Below are positions 8,363 through 17,286 of a DNA stretch of 64,000 nt, piece by piece (within the stretch, counting starts at the first letter, position 1; each line of letters begins with the position of its first letter). A model generated the notes under the pieces. That model had not been told where the DNA came from, did no database searches, and saw only the letters and a program-made list of their open reading frames with translations. A program made the position numbers and the translations under genes. The DNA lies in assembly GCA_031553615.1 (NCBI GenBank), contig JAVBLJ010000007.1:1-64000 (forward strand), given 5' to 3'. This stretch comes from WQXF01 sp031553615 (GTDB taxonomy: Bacteria; Bacillota; Clostridia; Christensenellales; Aristaeellaceae).

Positions 8363-9163
8363 TTATTGAATAACAACATATTTCTGGCTGGCCCAACCCC
8401 GCGTGCCATCGTCCAGCTCCACCTCGACCCAGCCGTCGAGTATGTCGAGCACCTTCATTCGCGTGCCTTCCTCCAGCACCGCAAGCGATTTGCTCTTTCC
8501 GCTGGGCTCTGCCCGTAGGTTCAGCCGTATGCCGTTATCGACTAGGGCATACTGCACAGCGCCTTCGTCGGGCTGCGGTACGTCATCGCCCTCGTCCGAT
8601 GCCTCGGGGGGCGGCAACCCCTCGGGATAGATCAGCATACCGCCCGGGCCGTAACCCGAGGCCGAGATCGTGCCTTCCTCCACCGAACCATTATCGAAGA
8701 AGAGTTGGCCCCAGTACAGAGTTCCTTTGTGCTCGAACAGGCCGATGGCGACGTTTGTGAAACGCTCATTCAGTATGTTTTTGCGATGACCAGGGCTCTT
8801 CATCCACGCTGCGACCACTTTGGCGGGCGTTTTCTGTCCGTAGGCCAGGTTTTCGCCGCGCTTTTGTTCGGTAAAACCAAATTCGACAAAAACGGTATTC
8901 CAAGACCTGCTGTCGGGTGGACGCTTGTGTGCCCAGAGCACTTCGGCCTCCTCCGCACGCAGCTCCGCAGGAGGGATCAGGGGGGGATTCTCCTGTAGAG
9001 GAGGGATTCCTTCCTTCTCGCGCTCCAGGTTGATCAGGCGAATTACCTCGAGGGTAAATTCCGCCCGTTTTTCATCGGTGATGGCATAGGCAGCCGGATA
9101 CGCCGTGGCAAAAGCGATCGCAGCTACCAGCAGTATCCCTGCAATGAGCTTTGCTCTCCTCAT
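8363..9163 (-). CDS. Secreted CAP/SCP-domain protein with C-terminal SH3 domain
   Basis: A 266-residue exported protein. The N-terminus is a clear signal peptide (Arg-Arg-Ala-Lys then a hydrophobic stretch ending AYA). A CAP domain follows, with GENLAYGQKTP and WMKSPGHRKNILN, the conserved motifs around the predicted metal-site histidines. After a Pro/Asp/Glu-rich linker comes a bacterial SH3 domain (RLNLRAEPSGKSKSLAVL to GWASQKYVVIQ) that normally binds cell wall. The start is ATG 9163 with AAAGGAG nine bases upstream, rather than the earlier in-frame ATG 9214. It is the first gene of the minus-strand secretion cluster; a role in cell-wall or spore biology is inferred. Confidence 0.86.
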   Translation of the reverse strand: MRRAKLIAGILLVAAIAFATAYPAAYAITDEKRAEFTLEVIRLINLEREKEGIPPLQENPPLIPPAELRAEEAEVLWAHKRPPDSRSWNTVFVEFGFTEQKRGENLAYGQKTPAKVVAAWMKSPGHRKNILNERFTNVAIGLFEHKGTLYWGQLFFDNGSVEEGTISASGYGPGGMLIYPEGLPPPEASDEGDDVPQPDEGAVQYALVDNGIRLNLRAEPSGKSKSLAVLEEGTRMKVLDILDGWVEVELDDGTRGWASQKYVVIQ

Positions 9164-9385
9164 GAAAGCGAACTCCTTTCGGCGAACCGGTTTCGATGCG
9201 GGTTTCCAAAACACTCGCCGAGCATAAAACGCGAGACTCGCATTTTTCTACATAAATCGTAGTTTTATCTTATCACCGAATGCATGGGTTGTAAACAAGC
9301 TACATGGTAAAAATAGATTAATTTTGACGGGTTGCCGTCTATTAAAGGGAGATCGTACGAGGGTAGTATCAGAGGGCATACAGAA
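9164..9385. other. Intergenic region upstream of CAP-domain gene
   Basis: This AT-richer stretch holds the leader of the CAP-domain gene (minus strand). I saw no convincing coding region. A TTGACG at about 9327 on the plus strand has no gene downstream to serve. Confidence 0.4.
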
Positions 9386-9412
9386 CGGCCACGCTAGAAT
9401 CTAGCGTGGCCG
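9386..9412 (-). terminator. Hairpin downstream of sugar-binding protein gene
   Basis: A near-perfect palindrome: 13 bases (9386-9398) and their complement (9400-9412) with one base between, 37 bases past the stop of the minus-strand binding-protein gene. On that strand it is followed by TTCTGT, a weak T tract. It is most likely the terminator of the sugar ABC operon. Confidence 0.65.
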
Positions 9413-9448
9413 CTTTGCTATGTGCTACATCGCAGATAGGGGAATGGG

Positions 9449-11059
9449 TTACTTGCTGGCGGCCCAAAGCGCGTTGGCTTCGTCCAGAACTTCCTGGCCG
9501 CCCGCGGCGAGCCATTCGGCGACAAACGCGTCGAAATCATCGACGGTCTTGGCGCCAGTGAACACGGCATAGTAGAAATCTTCCTGCAGCTTGGTGAGGG
9601 CATCCTTGTATTGCTCCCACACGGGGCGCGGGAAGGTCTTCATCACGTCGTAGAGGCCGGGGTTCTTCAGCGGCGCATCGATGCGGGCCTGGGTGTAGGC
9701 CGGATCGAGGTTCCAGTACTGCAGGTCGTAGTTGTTCAGCGAGACCGGGATGCAGTTGAAATCGCACTCGATGCCCAGCTTCTGGCGATCGGCCTTGTGG
9801 TCGACCTTGATGGAGCCGTCCTCGTTGAGCTCATCGGCCAAGCCCTCAACAAACTGGACTTTGCCGTCCACCATGTTGTAGGTTTCGCCCTCGATGCCCG
9901 CCATGAACATCTTGATGCCTTCCTGGGTCATGGAGCAATAATCCCAGAACTTCAGGTACTTTTCGATCTTCTCGGCCGAGGTGCCCGCGGCAAAGCGGTT
10001 GCCAGCGCCGATACTGGGGTTCTGGGCGGTGCCGGAGAAGCCTTCCGGTCCCTTGGGCAGCGCAATGTGGTTCACGATCGCGCCGGGGGTGTTGTACACC
10101 ACGCGGTAGTAATCGTCGCCCAGGTGAGCTCCCTTGGGATAGAAGCAGTAGAAGTAGAACAGGGTGGAAGCGGATTTGCTGTCATTCCACTTCTGCTGAT
10201 TGGCGGCATCGTCGATGGTGGCGTACTCGTTGTCGATGTAGCCCTTCGCGTACCAATCGGCGGCGATGCGCAGGGGCTCTTTGGCTTCGGGCTCAATGGA
10301 GCCGTACACGATCTTGCCATCCTTCTCGTGGAAGATGGTGGGATAGGAGTTGTACGCACCAAAGATCCAGTTCAGGGAGTTCTGAATGCCGATATCCTTG
10401 CTGGAGGAGAAGGGGATCAGGCCCGCAGCCTTCAGCTTTTCCATGGCGGTTTCCCACTCGGCGATGGTGGTGGGAACGGTCGCGCCCGCGGTGGTCAGCA
10501 GGTCTTCGCGCACGCCCAGACCCATGGCGTTCGCGCCCAGCGACCAGATGTTCGGCAGCGCGTACAGCTTGCCATCGACGGAGAGCATGTCCCACACGTT
10601 CGGGCCGACGTAGCCTTCGATCCACTTGACGTAGTTGGGCATACATTCCTTGATCATGTCCACGGAGATGGGCTCGAGCACGCCGTCGGCGATCTGCTGG
10701 GTATAAACGCCCAGGGAGCCGTAGTGCTCGTAGTAATCCATCTTCGCGCCTTCCTGAATCTTCAGGGTGTAGAAGTTATCCTTCGAATCGGTTTGGTTGG
10801 CGATCAGCAGGTCCACGCCCTGTTGCTCGGCGATGATGTTCAGCACGTCGAGGGTGGCGCCATCCTGACGAAGGGCATCGATGACCTGAGGACGGAACCA
10901 GATGAGGAGCTGGTTGTCGTCGGTCTCGAAGTTTTCGCCATCGGCGAAGGTGATGTGATTCTCGCCGGTGTAGGGGATCATGGGATCGGCGGAAGCGGCG
11001 GGAACGACCAGCGCCAGCGCCATCAGCGCAACCAGAGCCAGGGCAAGCAGTTTTTTCAT
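9449..11059 (-). CDS. Extracellular solute-binding protein of sugar ABC importer (LplA/YtcQ-like)
   Basis: A 536-residue exported protein of the family 1 carbohydrate-binding proteins, the long LplA/YtcQ branch. It has a signal peptide (MKKLLALALVALMALALVV then AASA) but, unusually for a Gram-positive binding protein, no lipobox cysteine: there is no Cys in the first 30 residues. Repeated family-like patterns include WEQYKDALTKLQEDF near the end. It follows the two permease genes on the minus strand, the standard order for oligosaccharide (aldouronate-type) importers. The sugar is unknown. Confidence 0.87.
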   Translation of the reverse strand: MKKLLALALVALMALALVVPAASADPMIPYTGENHITFADGENFETDDNQLLIWFRPQVIDALRQDGATLDVLNIIAEQQGVDLLIANQTDSKDNFYTLKIQEGAKMDYYEHYGSLGVYTQQIADGVLEPISVDMIKECMPNYVKWIEGYVGPNVWDMLSVDGKLYALPNIWSLGANAMGLGVREDLLTTAGATVPTTIAEWETAMEKLKAAGLIPFSSSKDIGIQNSLNWIFGAYNSYPTIFHEKDGKIVYGSIEPEAKEPLRIAADWYAKGYIDNEYATIDDAANQQKWNDSKSASTLFYFYCFYPKGAHLGDDYYRVVYNTPGAIVNHIALPKGPEGFSGTAQNPSIGAGNRFAAGTSAEKIEKYLKFWDYCSMTQEGIKMFMAGIEGETYNMVDGKVQFVEGLADELNEDGSIKVDHKADRQKLGIECDFNCIPVSLNNYDLQYWNLDPAYTQARIDAPLKNPGLYDVMKTFPRPVWEQYKDALTKLQEDFYYAVFTGAKTVDDFDAFVAEWLAAGGQEVLDEANALWAASK

Positions 11060-11221
11060 GGGAAGCTACACTCCTTTTTGTTGTAAGTTTCACCTGAATA
11101 GACGCGCCTGGGGTGGGAACCGTTGCCGCCGCGAAAATCTCCTTCCGCATTCCTCACTGTGCGGATCGCGGTACAAGGGTTCCTATGTGGAGACGCAGCC
11201 GCGCGATGCGCCGACTGGTCG

Positions 11222-12118
11222 TCATCCCTTTACGGCACCGAGCATGATTCCTTTTGTAAAGTATTTTTGGATGAACGGATAGATGATCAGGATCGGGATA
11301 CTGGCCGCAAGGATGGTGGCGGATTGGAGCAGCCGGCCGGTAAACTGTTCACGCTTGCGGTCGATGGTTTTGAGCGCGTTGTCGATACCGGAGGGATCGT
11401 TTTCCACCACAAATTTACGCAGAATTTGCTGAATGACCTTGTACTTTCCGCTGGTGATGTACACCGAGGGGGCGAACCATTCGTTCCAAACGCCCATCAG
11501 CAGCCACAGCCCCACGGTCGCCATGACCGGCAGGCACAGCGGAAGCACGATGCGGCTCCAGATCGTCAGCCAGCTTGCGCCATCCAGCTGTGCCGATTCC
11601 TCCAGCGAGGAGGGGATGGAGAGGTAGAAGTTGCGCATGATGAGGATGTTGTAGGCCGAAACCAGGCTGGGCAGCACCAGCACGGCGAAGGTGTTGAGGA
11701 GGCCCAGGTCGCGGTAGAGCATGTAGGTGGGGATCATGCCGCCGCCGAACAGCATGGTGAACAGCATTAGCTTGGTCAGCAGGCCATTGAGCGGCAGCCA
11801 CTTTTTGGAAAGGGCGAAGGCCGCCATGGAGCCCACAAACAGGTGCAGGGACACCACAAAAATGCTGCGGACAATGGTGGTGCCGTACGCGTTCCAAAGG
11901 TCCTTGTATTGGAAGAGCATGCGGTAGGCTTCCCAAGTAACCTTTTGAGGCACCACGAAAGGCCCTACATAGGTCTTGACCTGGGAGAACGACTGCACGA
12001 CGACATCGTAGAAGGGATAGATCATCAGAAGCGCAAAGAGAACCATGAACGTGATGTTGAACGTATCGAAGATGCGCTCACCCGCCGTGGAGCGGATTTT
12101 GTTGGAACGCTTTACCAC
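11222..12118 (-). CDS. Carbohydrate ABC transporter permease, LplC-like
   Basis: A 298-residue permease with about six membrane helices. The EAA loop that contacts the ATPase reads EESAQLDGASWLTIWSRIVLPL, and the ending GIMLGAVKG is typical of CUT1 partners. The start is GTG 12118 with AAGGAGG seven bases before it; an earlier GTG (12154) lies inside the upstream permease gene. Its first bases overlap the end of the LplB-like gene by seven bases. No ATPase gene is nearby, as usual for CUT1 sugar systems that share an MsmK-type ATPase. Confidence 0.9.
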   Translation of the reverse strand: MVKRSNKIRSTAGERIFDTFNITFMVLFALLMIYPFYDVVVQSFSQVKTYVGPFVVPQKVTWEAYRMLFQYKDLWNAYGTTIVRSIFVVSLHLFVGSMAAFALSKKWLPLNGLLTKLMLFTMLFGGGMIPTYMLYRDLGLLNTFAVLVLPSLVSAYNILIMRNFYLSIPSSLEESAQLDGASWLTIWSRIVLPLCLPVMATVGLWLLMGVWNEWFAPSVYITSGKYKVIQQILRKFVVENDPSGIDNALKTIDRKREQFTGRLLQSATILAASIPILIIYPFIQKYFTKGIMLGAVKG

Positions 12119-13971
12119 AGTGCCGCCTCCTTCCCCTGGGCCCGACGGACCCACAGGTTACTGCCTACGATAAAGATGAGGCTCACCACTGATTTGAACA
12201 GGCCGATAGCGGACGTATAGTCGAAGGCCTGACCGCCGCCCGTCGAGAAGAAGGTTTTGCGGTAAATGTAGGTATCGATGATGTCCGAGGTGGCGTACAC
12301 GGTGGGGTTGTACATGTTGACGATCTGATCAAAGCCCGCCTCGATGATGGAGCCCAGGCGCAAAATCAGCATGATGATCACGATGTTGGAAATCGAAGGC
12401 AGCGTAATGTACCACATGTTCTGCAGGCGCGAGGAGCCGTCGAGCTTGGCGCATTCATAAAGCTGCGGATCGACGCCCGAGATGGCGGCCAGGAAGATGA
12501 CGCTTGAGTAGCCAACGCCCTTCCAAATGTTGGTGAATATCAGGGTGGTGCGGAAAATCTGTGGATCACCCAGGAAGTGGATCGGCTTTTTCATGCCCAG
12601 AAGCATCAGGAACTGGTTGACGGGGCCATCCATGGAGAGCAGGCCGATGAAAATCGAGCCGATGACGACCCAGGAGAGGAACTGCGGCATGAACGAGACG
12701 GTTTGCACCACGCGCTTGAACTTCGCGTTGTACACCTCATTGAGCAGCAACGCCAACAGAATGGGGGCCGGGAAACCAAACAGGAAGTGCAGCGCGCTGA
12801 GGATGATCGAGTTTTGCAGGCCGTGCAGGAACATCGGGTCCTTAAATGCGAACACGAACCAGCGCAGGCCCACCCAGGGCATTTGCTGAATGGTCGATTT
12901 GGCGTGGAATTCCTTAAAGGAAAGCGTAGCGCCAAACATGGGGCCGTAGGCAAAGATCGCAAACAGCACGATAGCGGGCACCAGCATGAGGTAGAGCTGC
13001 CAGTTGCGCACCATGAGGTGCATTGTGTCTTTGCGGGAGTAGTACAGCGTGAACAGCGCGATGAGCGACAGCCCTACACAGAGCCCTGCCATGACGGTTG
13101 GTTCCGCGAAGCTGCCGGTCCAGCCGCTCCACTTGATCGTGCCGTCGGCGAGCAGCGGGATTTCGCGCGCCATCAGGATTTCGTTGAGTATCAGCAGCCC
13201 GCCTGCCGAGACTCCGGCGACCAGTGCCGTCCAGATCAGCGCGATGCTGCCGGTCAGTTTGCGCAGCGCGGGGGCAAACAGTACGGCGGCTAGGAATAGC
13301 ATCAGCAGCGCGAGCGCCAGTCCGGCGGCCCAGGGCATCAACGGAGCTACGATGCGCAGTACCTCGATCATAGAGCTTGCGTTGGCCGGCTGAAAGGTGC
13401 CTTCCGAGGTGGGGCTCACCAAGAACGCCTCGACCTGCGCCAGCAATGCGTTTAGGTTGAATGCGGAATACTCGGGCAACGCGTTGCTCAAGTATTCGCC
13501 GTCCAAGCGCACGGTGGACCAGGTGGCGGGTTGCGCCCCGGCCTGGGCCTCGTCGGCATCCGCCAAGCGTACATATAGCACGTCGCCGGGCTTGCCGCCC
13601 AGGCTGACGATGGAGCGTGTCGTGAGCTGCGCGGGCGTTTGGGTGGCGAACCATGCGGCGGGATCGGAGCCCTCGAGAGCATAGGCGCCCATGGGCATGA
13701 GCACCATCTCATAGCGGGCGGCGAGCGCAGCCGTGGGTGCTTCGCCGTTGAGCGTCACCTGATCGTGACTGATGGCAACCTTGAGCTTTGCTGATTTGAT
13801 ACCCTCCGCAGGGGTGAAAATCTTAGCGTCGGTGGGAGTTTTCATCCAGAGTGAGAGTTTCGAAACGTTGGCCGGTCTGAACCACCCGAAGAATAAAGAC
13901 GCAATCAAGAGTAAGGCAACCAAGGCGTAACAACATGTCCCTACCAGCGATGGTTTCGTTCGATCCTGCAT
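12112..13971 (-). CDS. LplB-like sugar ABC permease with extra N-terminal membrane/extracytoplasmic domain
   Basis: A 619-residue protein. The C-terminal ~290 residues are a normal LplB-type permease: WQLYLMLVPAIVLFAIFAYGP begins the core, and the EAA loop is ECAKLDGSSRLQNMWYITLP. The N-terminal ~320 residues are extra: one membrane helix (about 9-29), an extracytoplasmic domain of roughly 180 residues rich in Ala, Thr and Pro, then several further hydrophobic helices before the permease core. LplB proteins are normally about 300 residues. The start is ATG 13971, with GGAGGT seven bases upstream; an earlier ATG at 14025 has no ribosome site. It heads a three-gene operon (permease, permease, binding protein). 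Confidence 0.85.
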   Translation of the reverse strand: MQDRTKPSLVGTCCYALVALLLIASLFFGWFRPANVSKLSLWMKTPTDAKIFTPAEGIKSAKLKVAISHDQVTLNGEAPTAALAARYEMVLMPMGAYALEGSDPAAWFATQTPAQLTTRSIVSLGGKPGDVLYVRLADADEAQAGAQPATWSTVRLDGEYLSNALPEYSAFNLNALLAQVEAFLVSPTSEGTFQPANASSMIEVLRIVAPLMPWAAGLALALLMLFLAAVLFAPALRKLTGSIALIWTALVAGVSAGGLLILNEILMAREIPLLADGTIKWSGWTGSFAEPTVMAGLCVGLSLIALFTLYYSRKDTMHLMVRNWQLYLMLVPAIVLFAIFAYGPMFGATLSFKEFHAKSTIQQMPWVGLRWFVFAFKDPMFLHGLQNSIILSALHFLFGFPAPILLALLLNEVYNAKFKRVVQTVSFMPQFLSWVVIGSIFIGLLSMDGPVNQFLMLLGMKKPIHFLGDPQIFRTTLIFTNIWKGVGYSSVIFLAAISGVDPQLYECAKLDGSSRLQNMWYITLPSISNIVIIMLILRLGSIIEAGFDQIVNMYNPTVYATSDIIDTYIYRKTFFSTGGGQAFDYTSAIGLFKSVVSLIFIVGSNLWVRRAQGKEAALW

Positions 13972-13996
13972 GGGGGGCACCTCCAAATCTGTCACT

Positions 13997-14025
13997 ATTG
14001 TATGATGACGCGCGCTCGTTTTCAA
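13997..14025 (-). promoter_or_regulatory. Promoter of sugar ABC operon
   Basis: On the minus strand TTGAAA (14025-14020) and TACAAT (14002-13997) are separated by 17 bases, a good sigma-A-type spacing, 26 bases before the start of the LplB-like gene. Confidence 0.6.
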
Positions 14026-14235
14026 GCAGTTATTCAGGATTTAGGTATATTTTCCGATATTCAAGTAGCGAAATCGTTTGCAGTTCCAGTTGCAGTGAGG
14101 TGAGGGAGCCCTTGCCACCACGCGACGCCTTGCGCTACCAGAGTTTGTACGAATTTGCCCGACGCTTGCCTTGGCCTTGCTCGAAGGCTGCTCGAAAGCT
14201 TGCAAAAAGCTTATTCAGGTTTTTGCAACTTTTGC
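14026..14235. other. Non-coding region between sugar operon promoter and tRNA promoter
   Basis: No convincing gene. It contains short direct repeats such as GCTCGAAGGCT and GCTCGAAAGCTTGCAAAAAGC (about 14178-14213) and an AT-rich start. It separates the divergent sugar operon and tRNA operon. Confidence 0.4.
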
Positions 14236-14265
14236 TTGACAAACGATCATGCGCTCGCCTATAAT
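14236..14265 (+). promoter_or_regulatory. tRNA operon promoter
   Basis: TTGACA (14236-14241) and TATAAT (14260-14265) both match consensus, with an 18-base spacer, 24 bases upstream of the first tRNA. Confidence 0.85.
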
Positions 14266-14289
14266 AATCTACGCGGTCAACGCAAGCGT

Positions 14290-14363
14290 TGGGGAATTGT
14301 GTAACGGCAGCACCTACGACTCTGACTCGTATTGTCTAGGTTCGAATCCTAGTTCCCCAGCCA
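14290..14363 (+). tRNA. tRNA-Gln (anticodon CTG)
   Basis: A full cloverleaf with the CCA end encoded: 7-bp acceptor (TGGGGAA with TTCCCCA), D stem GTGT/GCAC, anticodon stem TACGA/TCGTA with loop CTCTGAC so the anticodon is CTG, and T arm CTAGG/CCTAG around TTCGAAT. CTG reads the CAG codon, the abundant glutamine codon in this GC-rich genome. Confidence 0.92.
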
Positions 14364-14366
14364 TAT

Positions 14367-14441
14367 GCCTCCATGGTCAAGCGGTTAAGACGCTGCCCTC
14401 TCAAGGCAGAATCAGGGGTTCGATTCCCCTTGGAGGTGCCA
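14367..14441 (+). tRNA. tRNA-Glu (anticodon CTC)
   Basis: Cloverleaf with encoded CCA: acceptor GCCTCCA with TGGAGGT (one G-T pair), D arm with the Glu-type GGTCAAGCGGTTAAGAC, anticodon stem CTGCC/GGCAG with loop CTCTCAA giving anticodon CTC, T stem GGGG/CCCC. It lies three bases after tRNA-Gln in the same transcript and decodes GAG. Confidence 0.9.
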
Positions 14442-14466
14442 CCTTGGGCGAAAGCTCAGGCAACAG

Positions 14467-14491
14467 GAGCCATCCGCAAGGATGGCTCTTT
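14467..14491 (+). terminator. Terminator of tRNA operon
   Basis: GAGCCATCC (14467-14475) pairs with GGATGGCTC (14480-14488) around a GCAA tetraloop and is followed by TTTGCTT. Located 25 bases after the second tRNA. Confidence 0.85.
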
Positions 14492-14569
14492 GCTTATGTT
14501 GCAATAGCTGTACGCCGCGAGCCGCGCCGTGCTCCGCATGGAAGCCAAAGTTACGATTCGCAATCAACC

Positions 14570-14599
14570 TTGCGCTTTCCCGGGCGTATACCGTATAAT
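14570..14599 (+). promoter_or_regulatory. Promoter upstream of the DUF6483-like/ABC-F gene pair
   Basis: TTGCGC (14570-14575) and a consensus TATAAT (14594-14599) with 18 bases between, 42 bases before the start codon. Confidence 0.55.
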
Positions 14600-14640
14600 G
14601 AAATGAAGGATTACCACCACGAACCAAAGAGGGGGAGCCT

Positions 14641-15297
14641 ATGTACTTTCAAGAGGACACCGTGCTTCGCATGATTGAAATGCTCGGCGCGGCCTATCGC
14701 CTGATCATGCGTCTGCTGAACGACCTGGAGGCCGAAGGAGAGCTGAACAGGCTTTTTCGCCAACTGACCGGCTTGGATCGCGCCACTGCCAAGGGGCTTT
14801 CGGTGGAAACGCTTTCGGATATGCTCACTTCGGAGCGCCGCATGGCGCTCAGCGAGCTGATGCTGCTGGAGGTTGAGCGGTTCAAGGATCGCATGGAACC
14901 CGAGGATATCCTGGCCGCGCAGCACCGTGCGCTCCTCCTGCTCTGCACCATCGAAAACGACGAAATCGCCAGCCACAGCGCGGAGCGCGCCCGCGAGGTG
15001 TTTGGGCAGTGCGCCGAGCTCTGCTCCCCGGAAGAGACCGGAAGTCTGCTGCGCTTCTTGCGCCTGGGCGGCGCCTACGCCGCCGCGGAGGACGTACTTT
15101 TCTTGCAGTTGCGCAGCTTCGCGCGTCCCGGAGACATCCGCACGTTGGTGCAGCTGGGTGAGGAATTCTACGCCGCTCTGCTTGCGGAATCCGATGAGCG
15201 GCTGCGGCAGGGCGACCTTCCCCGTGAGGAAGTGATAGAGGGGCAAACGGCGCTGTCCGCTTGGGCGGCCAAGGCGGACGGAGGGAACGGCACATGA
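14641..15297 (+). CDS. Hypothetical helical protein (DUF6483-like)
   Basis: A 218-residue, cytosolic, mostly helical protein with no membrane segment. The opening MYFQEDTVLRMIEMLGAAYRL is like DUF6483 proteins of Clostridia, whose function is unknown; the remainder (LLRFLRLGGAYAAAEDVLFLQLR) looks like tetratricopeptide-type helices. The ATG follows AGAGGGGGAGCC. The stop overlaps the ATG of the ABC-F gene (ATGA), so the two are translated together and may work together, for example in ribosome protection or stress. Function not known. Confidence 0.6.
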   Translation: MYFQEDTVLRMIEMLGAAYRLIMRLLNDLEAEGELNRLFRQLTGLDRATAKGLSVETLSDMLTSERRMALSELMLLEVERFKDRMEPEDILAAQHRALLLLCTIENDEIASHSAERAREVFGQCAELCSPEETGSLLRFLRLGGAYAAAEDVLFLQLRSFARPGDIRTLVQLGEEFYAALLAESDERLRQGDLPREEVIEGQTALSAWAAKADGGNGT

Positions 15298-17207
15298 TCA
15301 TCCTATCGGTGCAAGGGGTCAAGAAGGCCTTTGGCGTCAACTTGGTGCTCAAGGACATCAACCTCACCTTGCAGCAGGGGCAGCGCATGGGCTTGGTGGG
15401 CGTGAACGGTAGCGGGAAGACTACGCTGCTGCGCATGCTGGCGGGTGAGGATCACCCCGACGAAGGGCAGATTCACATCGCGCGCGGAATGCGCATTGGC
15501 TACCTGGCCCAGCACGGCATGGTGAACCCCGAAAATACGGTATGGCAGGAGCTAGAGCAGGTCTACGCGCCGCTGATGGAGATCGAGCGGCGCATGCGCG
15601 CGCTGGAGCACGACATGGCCGAAGCTCACGCGGATGAGGCGGCCTTCACGCGCATTTCCGCCGAGTATTCCAAGCTCAACGACACCTTCGAGCAGGGCGA
15701 AGGCTACGCATGGCGCAGCTCGATCCAGGGCGTGCTCAGCGGCCTGGGCTTCGTGCCCGCGCAATGGGAGCAGCCGGTGGCCCAGCTCAGCGGCGGCGAA
15801 AAAACGCGGCTCTGCTTGGCGCGCCTGCTGCTGCAAAAGCCCGATCTTTTGCTGCTGGACGAACCGACCAACCACCTGGACTTGGAAGCCTCCCAGTGGC
15901 TGGAAAGCACGCTGCAGAGCTACAAAGGCACCGTGCTGGTCATTTCGCACGATCGCTACTTCCTCGATTCGGTTTGCGATTGCTTGGCCGAGCTGCTCAT
16001 GGGCACCATCGAGCAATACAACGGCAACTATACGCAGGCCATGCGGCTGCGGGAGGAGCGCTTCACCGCGCTCACCAAGGCGTACACGCTCCAACAGAAG
16101 GAGATCGAGCGGCAGCAGGCGATCATTGCGCGCTTCCGCATGTTCAACCGCGAAAAATCGATCCGCGCCGCCGAGAGCCGCGAAAAGGCGCTGGCCCGCA
16201 TGGAGAGGCTCGAAAAACCGCAGGAGGAGCACGCCATTCGCTTCTCGTTCCACGTTCGCCGCAGGACCGGCGAGGACGTGCTGCGCCTGCGCGGCCTCAC
16301 CAAGGGCTTTGGCGAGCGCACGCTGTTTAAGGATCTCGATCTGCACGTGCGTGCCGGGGAGCGGGTGGCCATCATCGGCCCGAACGGCGTGGGCAAATCG
16401 ACGCTCTTCAAGCTGCTCACCGGGCAGGAGGTGCCCGATAGCGGCACGGTACGCTACGGCAGCAACGCGGATATCGGCTACTACGATCAGCATCAATCCG
16501 GGCTTCACCCCGAAAAGACGGTGCTCGACGAGCTTTGGGATCGGTTCCCGCGCATGGAGCAGACCGATATTCGTAGCGCGCTGGGCCTGTTCCTGTTCAC
16601 CGGTGAGGACGTGTTTCAGCCCATCCGGACGCTCAGCGGCGGCGAGAAGGGCCGGGTGGCGTTGACCGCGCTGATGCTGCAGGGCGACAACGTGCTGCTG
16701 CTCGATGAGCCCACCAACCACCTCGACATGGATTCCTGCGAGGTACTCGAGGCGGCGCTGGCCGATTTCCCGGGCACCATCCTGACCATATCGCACGATC
16801 GCTACTTCATCAACCGCATCGCCGACCGGGTGCTGGAGATGCGCACCGATGGCGTGAGCGAGTACCTGGGCAACTACGACGCGTATTACGAAAGGAAGCA
16901 CCGCCCCGTCGAGCCGGAGGAGAGCGGTGGCCAGCGCACGCGCACCGAAATCGAAAAGGAGCGCAAGCGAGAGCGGATCAGCCGCGAGCAGGCACGGGCC
17001 GCAAGGGCGCGCGTGGCCGAGCTGGAGCGCGATATCGCCGCGAGCGAAGCCGAGATTGTGGAGATCGAGGCGCGCATGGCCGATCCGGCCATCTATAGCG
17101 ATGCCGCGCAGGTCGCGGAGCTCTCCCGCAGCTACCAGGACGCGAAGGATTCGTTGGCTGCGCGCTACGAGGAGTGGACCGCCGCCGTGGAATCGTTGGA
17201 GGAATGA
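15294..17207 (+). CDS. ABC-F family ATPase (ribosome-associated)
   Basis: A 637-residue soluble protein with two ABC ATPase domains and no membrane part, the ABC-F layout. Domain 1 has GVNGSGKTT, LSGGEKTRLCLAR and DEPTNHLDLEAS; domain 2 has GPNGVGKST, LSGGEKGRVAL and DEPTNHLDMDS. The inter-domain linker (about residues 230-320) is basic and helical, and the C-terminus is a charged coiled coil (KERKRERISREQARAARARV). ABC-F proteins act on the ribosome in translation or antibiotic resistance; this one resembles the Uup/YkpA/YdiF-type housekeeping group. The start is ATG 15294 with GGAGGG eight bases upstream. Confidence 0.92.
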   Translation: MIILSVQGVKKAFGVNLVLKDINLTLQQGQRMGLVGVNGSGKTTLLRMLAGEDHPDEGQIHIARGMRIGYLAQHGMVNPENTVWQELEQVYAPLMEIERRMRALEHDMAEAHADEAAFTRISAEYSKLNDTFEQGEGYAWRSSIQGVLSGLGFVPAQWEQPVAQLSGGEKTRLCLARLLLQKPDLLLLDEPTNHLDLEASQWLESTLQSYKGTVLVISHDRYFLDSVCDCLAELLMGTIEQYNGNYTQAMRLREERFTALTKAYTLQQKEIERQQAIIARFRMFNREKSIRAAESREKALARMERLEKPQEEHAIRFSFHVRRRTGEDVLRLRGLTKGFGERTLFKDLDLHVRAGERVAIIGPNGVGKSTLFKLLTGQEVPDSGTVRYGSNADIGYYDQHQSGLHPEKTVLDELWDRFPRMEQTDIRSALGLFLFTGEDVFQPIRTLSGGEKGRVALTALMLQGDNVLLLDEPTNHLDMDSCEVLEAALADFPGTILTISHDRYFINRIADRVLEMRTDGVSEYLGNYDAYYERKHRPVEPEESGGQRTRTEIEKERKRERISREQARAARARVAELERDIAASEAEIVEIEARMADPAIYSDAAQVAELSRSYQDAKDSLAARYEEWTAAVESLEE

Positions 17208-17286
17208 TTCCGCCAAGCCTCCTCGGTTGCGCCATCAATCGCTCCCTTGATCAGGCCCTCATCAATCCAATGCCCCTATGCAGAAA

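Noticed and set aside
9611..11086. Long open frame antisense to the sugar-binding protein gene
   Set aside because: High GC leaves long shadow frames; it has no ribosome site, no domain, and the sense gene has clear signal peptide and family motifs.
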